The notes beneath the pieces are model-generated. The model was not told where the DNA came from. It made no database searches and saw only the letters and a program-made list of their open reading frames with translations. The position numbers and the translations under genes are program-made. From contig JACJZU010000002.1 in the NCBI GenBank assembly GCA_020635435.1, positions 248,001 to 312,000 of the forward strand: DNA of 64,000 nt. The letters are read 5' to 3'. Shown here piece after piece: positions 17,401 to 24,065 of this stretch (position 1 is its first letter; each line of letters starts with the position of its first letter). Source of the stretch: Flavobacteriales bacterium. GTDB taxonomy: Bacteria; Bacteroidota; Bacteroidia; NS11-12g; UBA9320.

Positions 17401-19074
17401 GCGACCATAGCCATCACGCTGGTACCGAAGATATCCTTCTCGCCATTCCGCGAACTGTGCTGGGATGAGGGTGAAGTAGATCTGAAGGTGATGAGTAATG
17501 TGTACCCACCGGATGGACATTGGGCACCTTATGACACCACCATACCGGGTTACCTGCGCTACAGCAATATAGTTGGCGCCTTCCGTGGCGACGATGTTAC
17601 GGGCGATACGGTGAATACCTTCCAAACCCCATCGAGTGGAGGAAGGATCTACATGCGCTATACGCATACGCGCAGTGGCTGTCCGACCTTCCGGGATACT
17701 ACGCTGGTGATCAACCCGCTTCCGAAACCGAATATCGACGAGTCGGTTCTTGATCTGGGCTATCCGGCGCCACCGTATCTGTTCTGTGAAACGAATCCGG
17801 ACATCAATATGCTGGCCACACCTGCAGGAGGGACCTGGTCTTCGCCGCATGCCGGTGCAGTAGTGGGCAACCGCTTCCGTCCAACGGCCTCACCTCCGGG
17901 TTCACCGTTCTTCATCAAATACAATTTTGTGGATACCAAGGGCTGCAGGGGCGTGGATTCCGTGGCTGTATTGATCGAGGCCTTGCCCGAGATCGACATC
18001 ATCACCCCGGATACGCAATTCTGCCGCACGAACTCCATGAGTGTTCAGGTGGAGGCCACCTATTCCAATACCACCGGGATCAGTTGGCTGCCACTTACCG
18101 GAGGAACGGTCGATAACGCCAATGCGAAAAGCGTGCGCTTCTCGTTCAATACGAACAATGATTCCACGAACCGCCGTTTGTTGTACGTACAAACCGAACC
18201 GGGTAATGCCTGTCCGTTCGTGGACGACCTGTTCACGGTAACGGTACATCCGATCCCGAATGCGACGATCGCCTCAGACGATTACGACGGATGTAATCCG
18301 GTAACAGCGAACTTCACCACGGTATTCAACAATAAGATCGATGCGGCCACGGCGCAGTATGCCTGGGATTTTGGAGATGGCGGAAACGATAATGTTCAGA
18401 ATCCGTCGTACGTATTCACTCAAAACGGTCCGAATGCGGTGAGCTTGCAGGTTACATCCGACAAAGGATGTGATACGAGCTTGAATTTGAACATCGATGT
18501 GTATCCGATCCCGGTAGCGGACTTCCTTCCGAATCCGAACAACAGCACAACGGCCGCTCTGCCGCGCTTCACGTTCAACAACCAGAGCACGGTTGAGAAT
18601 ACCTTGAATGCGAGTATCCAAACGAACTTCTGGGATTTTGGCGATCCGCTGGATACCGAGGATACCTCGTGGCAGCAGAGTCCGACCTTCTTCTACCCGG
18701 CCGATACGGGGATGTACTTTGTTACATTGTGGGTAGAGACGGTACATGGTTGTCGGGATTCGATCACCAAGAATGTGATCATTGGTCCGGATATCCTGGT
18801 GTTCATCCCCAATGCGTTCTCACCGGATGGCGGAGGCCCCTTGGCCAACGACGGCTTCCGGGCCAAGGTGAACGACGGGGTGCGCGACTACCACATGATC
18901 ATCTTCAACCGTTGGGGGGAGATCTTGTGGGAAAGTAAGGATCCGAATGAGAAATGGGACGGAACCTATAAGGGCCAACCGGTGCAACCGGGCGTTTACG
19001 CCTATCACCTGGATGTGGTGAGTTGGGCCGGAGATCCGTATCAATACAGCGGAACGGTTACTTTGCTCAAGTAG
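14488..19074 (+). CDS. Array member C: giant surface protein with PKD modules, T9SS type B
   Basis: 1528 residues from ATG 14488; signal peptide MKFFSQLTVVLSIFMLGFVAPKAHA, then THVMGADITYK. It has the shared cysteine-rich N-terminal domain (NCCEVIFETGQCCRN, LCCNSPFFYNN), the VFVPPPPLPKPDPDT loop, DSLAYWDDPRDTSEY, and the block shared with B. The C-terminal extension has PKD-like domains (YAWDFGDGGNDNVQNPSYVF; TNFWDFGDPLDTEDTSW). The last ~90 residues (VFIPNAFSPDGGGPLANDG, FNRWGEILWESKD, WDGTYKGQPVQPGVYAYHLD) are a type B / gliding-associated C-terminal domain, as in SprB-type adhesins. From 17072 to 19043 its DNA matches member D without visible mismatch, while the N-terminal third is clearly diverged. 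A strong intrinsic terminator follows. Confidence 0.9.
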   Translation: MKFFSQLTVVLSIFMLGFVAPKAHATHVMGADITYKCIDTLKFKFVVKMYRDCRGVPLSNISSLTRVRCASGGSAQSVSMTLTGIRDVTPVCASAGNPCNPKNTWGTGEGIEEHTFEVTIDFNKTPYSNLKNCCEVIFETGQCCRNSSINTGASNANFYTFAMINLCKAPCNSSPALTTEPIAFLCCNSPFFYNNGASDTANFDSLSYSFIDPLSGWNQKINYSGNYSYKTPFKAYDPTGRGTVNPNANPPIGIYLDPETGDLIFTPVKCDEITVAVLEVREWRKNKSGKYELIGITRRDMQFWTKTCPDNNPPEIKGPYSYSVCEGSNLCFNITTDDKVFVPPPPLPKPDPDTVTIKWNRGIPGATFTVVNPTARLQTGRFCWTPPVGSASDLPYSFTVTARDDACPLNAVTVRSFQVLVKPKAQTERKITKLPCGRYAIESEIFPNFKNPPRYQWQLLDKDQKILFSRSQGYIESTGSFLSTKQKDTILFRKGGTYIIQHTINNAPNCPTNYYDTIKVPDLLEVDVNFGPDTFVCAGTTLRLQPRIKNGAPPVKYKWGTGDTTDYLDVTVPSWNPDTSFYVEIIDGNGCTAWDSSYVFLRENPIVKIGPDRRICDYDSILLVPIDSLAYWDDPRDTSEYRVRQGDTLYKEWYHNGVLTSTDTILKTSIAGEYIITVRDSLGCAASDTMILRVNDHVEANAGPNQTICWDDVLTLVAKGLDTVNNAKTGTYRWWNYTTPPDKDMGTRDTQQFNLRVSSDYRLGLWVTEDTTTCFDDDSVSVKVNPLPILTMPANKTICCDAGVVNLRLDEKPAGGFWSCVQNPTYVTSGYLFQTQLACATNRTVNWVTYTYVDPSTACISRDSFTITVNPLPRVQLRDGYFCQDKEIVNLGDEIVIAPGNLNLGTQTWNCLDCKSYDFSKILFDLRGGVGFPEYVLRIDENNMPLNGKTADTIVIELVYRSGDGCYNRDTATIAITLVPKISFSPFRELCWDEGEVDLKVMSNVYPPDGHWAPYDTTIPGYLRYSNIVGAFRGDDVTGDTVNTFQTPSSGGRIYMRYTHTRSGCPTFRDTTLVINPLPKPNIDESVLDLGYPAPPYLFCETNPDINMLATPAGGTWSSPHAGAVVGNRFRPTASPPGSPFFIKYNFVDTKGCRGVDSVAVLIEALPEIDIITPDTQFCRTNSMSVQVEATYSNTTGISWLPLTGGTVDNANAKSVRFSFNTNNDSTNRRLLYVQTEPGNACPFVDDLFTVTVHPIPNATIASDDYDGCNPVTANFTTVFNNKIDAATAQYAWDFGDGGNDNVQNPSYVFTQNGPNAVSLQVTSDKGCDTSLNLNIDVYPIPVADFLPNPNNSTTAALPRFTFNNQSTVENTLNASIQTNFWDFGDPLDTEDTSWQQSPTFFYPADTGMYFVTLWVETVHGCRDSITKNVIIGPDILVFIPNAFSPDGGGPLANDGFRAKVNDGVRDYHMIIFNRWGEILWESKDPNEKWDGTYKGQPVQPGVYAYHLDVVSWAGDPYQYSGTVTLLK
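17072..19043 (+). repeat. Long identical repeat, copy 1 (inside array member C)
   Basis: About 1972 bp that match 21989-23960 at a constant offset of 4917 with no mismatch found by eye. It is bounded by synonymous differences at 17071 (CGG versus AGG, Arg) and 19044 (CAA versus CAG, Gln). Outside the tract the two genes still align but with increasing differences toward the 5' end. This is typical of recent gene conversion or unequal recombination between tandem paralogues. Confidence 0.9.
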
Positions 19075-19095
19075 GCAGATACTCAATAAACAGGA

Positions 19096-19135
19096 AAGCG
19101 GTGAACGGACTTGATTCGTTCATCGCTTTTTTTTT
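19096..19135 (+). terminator. Intrinsic terminator after array member C
   Basis: A 12-bp stem (19096-19107 with 19117-19128, one G-U pair) with a 9-base loop, followed by a run of T. It lies 21 bp after the stop of member C. Its stem sequence is related to the terminator after member D, so the ancestral duplication probably included it. Confidence 0.9.
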
Positions 19136-19386
19136 GGTACAATATCAAGAATTATTATGGATTGTTTCGAGTTTAAATGATTGGAAAACAGCCAGTTGTG
19201 GTTAAATCTGAACATTCCATGATATAATTTCTTCTCACGAAGCAGCATAATCACCAATTAAGAGGTCTTCTAACTGAGGGAACAGTTTTCCCCCTTTGAT
19301 GCCAATTTCCGTGCAACAGTGCGAAGGGGTATTGAGAGGGGAATTCCCACAAAAGTGAAAAAATGACTTATTTTAGCCCGTTAGTT
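19136..19386. other. Intergenic stretch before array member D
   Basis: About 250 bp between the terminator of C and the start of D. It is AT-richer than the genes and must hold the promoter of D. The only near-match to TAnnTTTG is TATTTTAG at about 19369-19376, 10 bases before the ATG at 19387, with one mismatch and no TTG at the right spacing. No reading frame, tRNA or repeat was seen. Confidence 0.4.
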
Positions 19387-22300
19387 ATGAAGAGACTTAT
19401 ACCAGGACGTTTCAAATTCTTCAGCCTCGTTCTTGTACTCAGTACCATTTTGTTCATGGGCTTCGGTGTTCAGAGCACACAGGCGTCACACATGATGGGA
19501 GCTGATATCACCTACAAGTGTATCGATACGTTGAAGTTCAAGTTCATTTTGAAGATCTATCGCGACTGCCGGGGTATATCCCTTTCCAATCCGGCAAGCC
19601 AAACCCGAGTTCGCTGCGCAAGTGGAGGAAGTGCGCAGTCGGTTTCTTTGACCCTGACCGGTATTCGCGACGTAACACCCGTTTGTGCTTCTGCCGGAAA
19701 TCCATGTACGCCGCAGAATCGTCCGTCGGGTGAGGGAATCGAAGAACACACTTTTGAGGTGACCATTGATTTCAACAAGACACCTTACAGCAATCTGAAG
19801 AACTGTTGCGAGGTGATCTTTGAGACGGGCCAGTGTTGCCGAAACGGAGCCATCAATACTGGAGTTAGCGGGAACTTCTACACCTATGCGATGATCAATT
19901 TGTGTAAGGCCCCGTGTAACAGTTCACCAGCCCTTACTACGGAACCGATCGCCTTCCTGTGCTGTAACACGCCATTTTTCTACAACAATGGTGCATCAGA
20001 TACAGCCAACTTCGATTCGCTGTCCTACTCCTTCAGCGAACCATTGAGTGGTTACAACCAAAAATTGAATTACAGCGGTAATTATTCGTATAAAAATCCT
20101 TTCAAGGCGTACGACCCAACCGGACGCGGAACGGTTAACCCGAATGCAAACCCACCGATCGGACTTTACCTCGATCCGGAGACCGGAGACCTGATCTTCA
20201 CACCGATCAAGTGCGATGAAGTAACGGTTGCGGTGATGAAGGTGACAGAATGGCGGAAAAACAAAAGCGGTAAGTATGAGATAATCGGGATCACCCACCG
20301 GGACATGCAGTTCTGGACCAAGACCTGTCCGGATAACAACCCCCCCGAGATCAAAGGGCCATATAGTTATTCGGTCTGTGAGGGGACAAATCTGTGCTTT
20401 AACATAACTACGGACGATAAGGTATTCGTTCCACCACCCCCTCTACCTAAACCTGATCCCGATACGGTCACCATCAAATGGAACCGGGGTATACCTGGTG
20501 CAACATTTACGGTGATCAACCCGACAGCCCGACTGCAAACCGGACGATTCTGCTGGACACCACCTGTGGGTTCGGCCAGTGATCTTCCCTATTCGTTCAC
20601 GGTCACGGCACGGGATGATGCATGTCCGTTGAACGCGGTAACAGTGCGCTCGTTTCAGGTATTGGTTAAACCAAAGGCCCAAACCGAGCGTAAGATCACC
20701 AAACTACCGTGCGGACGCTATGCGATCGAATCGGAGATCTTCCCCAATTTCAAGAATCCGCCTCGCTACCAATGGCAGCTTCTGGATAAGGATCAGAAGA
20801 TCCTGTTCAGCCGTTCGCAGGGCTATATCGAGAGTACCGGAAGTTTCCTGAGTACCAAACAAAAAGATACGATCCTGTTCCGCAAGGGCGGTACGTATAT
20901 CATTCAACATACGATCAACAACGCACCCAACTGTCCAACGAACTACTACGATACCATCAAGGTACCGGATCTGTTGGAAGTGGACGTGAACTTTGGTCCG
21001 GATACCTTTGTATGTGCCGGAACCACGCTGCGCCTTCAACCCAGGATCAAGAACGGTACACCACCTGTGAAATTCAAATGGGGAACGGGCGACACAACCG
21101 ATTATCTGGACGTAAAAGTTCCGAGCTGGACTCCGGATACGGCATTTTACGTAGAGATCACCGACGGGAACGGCTGTACAGCCTGGGATTCCTCGTATGT
21201 CTTCCTTCGGGAGAATCCGATCGTCAAGATCGGCCCGGATCGGCGGATCTGTGATTACGATTCGATCCTGTTGGTACCGATCGATTCACTGGCCTATTGG
21301 GACGATCCGCGGGATACCAGCGAGTACCGCGTCCGTCAGGGTGATACCCTGTACAAGGAATGGTACCACAATGGGGTGCTCACCAGTACCGATACGATAT
21401 TGAAGACCAGCATAGCTGGAGAATACATCATAACGGTTCGCGACTCACTGGGTTGCGCGGCCAGCGATACCATGATCCTTCGGGTGAACGATCATGTGGA
21501 GGCCAATGCGGGTCCAAACCAGACCATCTGTTGGGACGATGTACTGACGCTTGTTGCCAAGGGACTTGATACGGCCAATAACGCCAAAACGGGAACCTAC
21601 CGCTGGTGGAATTACACTACTCCCCCGGATAAGGATATGGGAACCCGGGATACCCAGCAGTTCAATCTTCGGGTGAGTTCCGATTACCGATTGGGGCTTT
21701 GGGTCACTGAAGATACCACCACCTGTTTCGATGACGATTCGGTCTCGGTAAAGGTGAACCCGCTGCCCATACTTACCATGCCGGCCAACAAAACGATCTG
21801 CTGCGATGCGGGTGTTGTGAACCTGCGGTTGGATGAGAAGCCGGCAGGAGGTTTCTGGTCGTGTGTGCAGAACCCGACCTATGTGACCTCGGGCTATTTG
21901 TTCCAGACCCAACTGGCCTGTGCCACCAACCGCACGGTGAACTGGGTTACCTATACCTATGTGGATCCATCAACGGCCTGTATAAGCAGGGACAGTTTTA
22001 CCATTACGGTGAATCCGTTGCCCCGTGTCCAATTGCGGGACGGTTATTTCTGTCAGGACAAGGAGATCGTGAATTTGGGCGATGAGATCGTAATTGCTCC
22101 GGGTAACCTGAATTTGGGAACGCAAACCTGGAACTGTCTGGATTGCAAATCGTACGACTTCTCGAAGATCCTGTTCGACCTGCGTGGTGGGGTAGGATTC
22201 CCGGAATACGTACTTCGGATCGATGAGAATAATATGCCATTGAACGGCAAAACGGCCGACACGATCGTGATCGAGTTGGTATACCGCAGCGGAGATGGTT

Positions 22301-23991
22301 GTTACAACCGCGATACAGCGACCATAGCCATCACGCTGGTACCGAAGATATCCTTCTCGCCATTCCGCGAACTGTGCTGGGATGAGGGTGAAGTAGATCT
22401 GAAGGTGATGAGTAATGTGTACCCACCGGATGGACATTGGGCACCTTATGACACCACCATACCGGGTTACCTGCGCTACAGCAATATAGTTGGCGCCTTC
22501 CGTGGCGACGATGTTACGGGCGATACGGTGAATACCTTCCAAACCCCATCGAGTGGAGGAAGGATCTACATGCGCTATACGCATACGCGCAGTGGCTGTC
22601 CGACCTTCCGGGATACTACGCTGGTGATCAACCCGCTTCCGAAACCGAATATCGACGAGTCGGTTCTTGATCTGGGCTATCCGGCGCCACCGTATCTGTT
22701 CTGTGAAACGAATCCGGACATCAATATGCTGGCCACACCTGCAGGAGGGACCTGGTCTTCGCCGCATGCCGGTGCAGTAGTGGGCAACCGCTTCCGTCCA
22801 ACGGCCTCACCTCCGGGTTCACCGTTCTTCATCAAATACAATTTTGTGGATACCAAGGGCTGCAGGGGCGTGGATTCCGTGGCTGTATTGATCGAGGCCT
22901 TGCCCGAGATCGACATCATCACCCCGGATACGCAATTCTGCCGCACGAACTCCATGAGTGTTCAGGTGGAGGCCACCTATTCCAATACCACCGGGATCAG
23001 TTGGCTGCCACTTACCGGAGGAACGGTCGATAACGCCAATGCGAAAAGCGTGCGCTTCTCGTTCAATACGAACAATGATTCCACGAACCGCCGTTTGTTG
23101 TACGTACAAACCGAACCGGGTAATGCCTGTCCGTTCGTGGACGACCTGTTCACGGTAACGGTACATCCGATCCCGAATGCGACGATCGCCTCAGACGATT
23201 ACGACGGATGTAATCCGGTAACAGCGAACTTCACCACGGTATTCAACAATAAGATCGATGCGGCCACGGCGCAGTATGCCTGGGATTTTGGAGATGGCGG
23301 AAACGATAATGTTCAGAATCCGTCGTACGTATTCACTCAAAACGGTCCGAATGCGGTGAGCTTGCAGGTTACATCCGACAAAGGATGTGATACGAGCTTG
23401 AATTTGAACATCGATGTGTATCCGATCCCGGTAGCGGACTTCCTTCCGAATCCGAACAACAGCACAACGGCCGCTCTGCCGCGCTTCACGTTCAACAACC
23501 AGAGCACGGTTGAGAATACCTTGAATGCGAGTATCCAAACGAACTTCTGGGATTTTGGCGATCCGCTGGATACCGAGGATACCTCGTGGCAGCAGAGTCC
23601 GACCTTCTTCTACCCGGCCGATACGGGGATGTACTTTGTTACATTGTGGGTAGAGACGGTACATGGTTGTCGGGATTCGATCACCAAGAATGTGATCATT
23701 GGTCCGGATATCCTGGTGTTCATCCCCAATGCGTTCTCACCGGATGGCGGAGGCCCCTTGGCCAACGACGGCTTCCGGGCCAAGGTGAACGACGGGGTGC
23801 GCGACTACCACATGATCATCTTCAACCGTTGGGGGGAGATCTTGTGGGAAAGTAAGGATCCGAATGAGAAATGGGACGGAACCTATAAGGGCCAACCGGT
23901 GCAACCGGGCGTTTACGCCTATCACCTGGATGTGGTGAGTTGGGCCGGAGATCCGTATCAGTACAGCGGAACGGTTACTTTGCTCAAATAA
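19387..23991 (+). CDS. Array member D: giant surface protein with PKD modules, T9SS type B (near-duplicate of C)
   Basis: 1534 residues from ATG 19387 (an in-frame ATG at 19363 is possible, but the shorter form gives a cleaner signal peptide, MKRLIPGRFKFFSLVLVLSTILF... ending QSTQA). Domain order is the same as member C: cysteine-rich N domain, VFVPPPPLPKPDPDT loop, DSLAYWDDPRDTSEY module, B/C-shared block, PKD-like modules and type B sorting domain. Protein differences from C are concentrated in the first ~360 residues, plus a small patch near residues 550-590 (KNGTPPVKFKW versus KNGAPPVKYKW); the last ~850 residues are virtually identical. It has its own terminator and an upstream terminator, so it is probably an independent transcription unit. 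Confidence 0.9.
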   Translation: MKRLIPGRFKFFSLVLVLSTILFMGFGVQSTQASHMMGADITYKCIDTLKFKFILKIYRDCRGISLSNPASQTRVRCASGGSAQSVSLTLTGIRDVTPVCASAGNPCTPQNRPSGEGIEEHTFEVTIDFNKTPYSNLKNCCEVIFETGQCCRNGAINTGVSGNFYTYAMINLCKAPCNSSPALTTEPIAFLCCNTPFFYNNGASDTANFDSLSYSFSEPLSGYNQKLNYSGNYSYKNPFKAYDPTGRGTVNPNANPPIGLYLDPETGDLIFTPIKCDEVTVAVMKVTEWRKNKSGKYEIIGITHRDMQFWTKTCPDNNPPEIKGPYSYSVCEGTNLCFNITTDDKVFVPPPPLPKPDPDTVTIKWNRGIPGATFTVINPTARLQTGRFCWTPPVGSASDLPYSFTVTARDDACPLNAVTVRSFQVLVKPKAQTERKITKLPCGRYAIESEIFPNFKNPPRYQWQLLDKDQKILFSRSQGYIESTGSFLSTKQKDTILFRKGGTYIIQHTINNAPNCPTNYYDTIKVPDLLEVDVNFGPDTFVCAGTTLRLQPRIKNGTPPVKFKWGTGDTTDYLDVKVPSWTPDTAFYVEITDGNGCTAWDSSYVFLRENPIVKIGPDRRICDYDSILLVPIDSLAYWDDPRDTSEYRVRQGDTLYKEWYHNGVLTSTDTILKTSIAGEYIITVRDSLGCAASDTMILRVNDHVEANAGPNQTICWDDVLTLVAKGLDTANNAKTGTYRWWNYTTPPDKDMGTRDTQQFNLRVSSDYRLGLWVTEDTTTCFDDDSVSVKVNPLPILTMPANKTICCDAGVVNLRLDEKPAGGFWSCVQNPTYVTSGYLFQTQLACATNRTVNWVTYTYVDPSTACISRDSFTITVNPLPRVQLRDGYFCQDKEIVNLGDEIVIAPGNLNLGTQTWNCLDCKSYDFSKILFDLRGGVGFPEYVLRIDENNMPLNGKTADTIVIELVYRSGDGCYNRDTATIAITLVPKISFSPFRELCWDEGEVDLKVMSNVYPPDGHWAPYDTTIPGYLRYSNIVGAFRGDDVTGDTVNTFQTPSSGGRIYMRYTHTRSGCPTFRDTTLVINPLPKPNIDESVLDLGYPAPPYLFCETNPDINMLATPAGGTWSSPHAGAVVGNRFRPTASPPGSPFFIKYNFVDTKGCRGVDSVAVLIEALPEIDIITPDTQFCRTNSMSVQVEATYSNTTGISWLPLTGGTVDNANAKSVRFSFNTNNDSTNRRLLYVQTEPGNACPFVDDLFTVTVHPIPNATIASDDYDGCNPVTANFTTVFNNKIDAATAQYAWDFGDGGNDNVQNPSYVFTQNGPNAVSLQVTSDKGCDTSLNLNIDVYPIPVADFLPNPNNSTTAALPRFTFNNQSTVENTLNASIQTNFWDFGDPLDTEDTSWQQSPTFFYPADTGMYFVTLWVETVHGCRDSITKNVIIGPDILVFIPNAFSPDGGGPLANDGFRAKVNDGVRDYHMIIFNRWGEILWESKDPNEKWDGTYKGQPVQPGVYAYHLDVVSWAGDPYQYSGTVTLLK
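21989..23960 (+). repeat. Long identical repeat, copy 2 (inside array member D)
   Basis: Partner of 17072-19043 (same length, same orientation, offset 4917, no mismatch found by eye). Direct orientation means recombination between the copies could delete or amplify about 4.9 kb, fusing the N terminus of C to the C terminus of D. Confidence 0.9.
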
Positions 23992-24014
23992 CGAAGAACT
24001 TAAATACGAAAGTG

Positions 24015-24051
24015 AAGCGATGAGCGAATGTGTTTCGTTCATCGCTTTTTT
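24015..24051 (+). terminator. Intrinsic terminator after array member D
   Basis: A 14-bp stem (24015-24028 with 24034-24047, one G-U pair), 5-base loop and T run to 24051. It abuts the -7 box of member E, which starts at 24053. Confidence 0.92.
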
Positions 24052-24052
24052 G

Positions 24053-24060
24053 TAAATTTG
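24053..24060 (+). promoter_or_regulatory. Candidate -7 box TAAATTTG for array member E
   Basis: Exact TAnnTTTG match two bases after the terminator T run and five bases before the ATG at 24066. No TTG at the expected -33 position. A transcript from here would have almost no leader. Confidence 0.5.
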
Positions 24061-24065
24061 GTGTT

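Noticed and set aside
17053..17850. 265-codon open frame antisense to array member C, repeated identically at 21970-22767
   Set aside because: It lies wholly inside the C/D duplication on the opposite strand; its conservation is explained by the DNA identity of the sense genes, and its product is Arg/His-rich without recognisable domains.
19369..19376. TATTTTAG as -7 box for array member D
   Set aside because: One mismatch in the most conserved TTTG part and no TTG at the right distance; kept only as a remark in the intergenic entry.
17072..23960. Long direct repeat considered as a mobile element or CRISPR-like structure
   Set aside because: The repeat is entirely coding and in frame in both genes; no transposase, inverted termini, target duplications or short spaced repeats.
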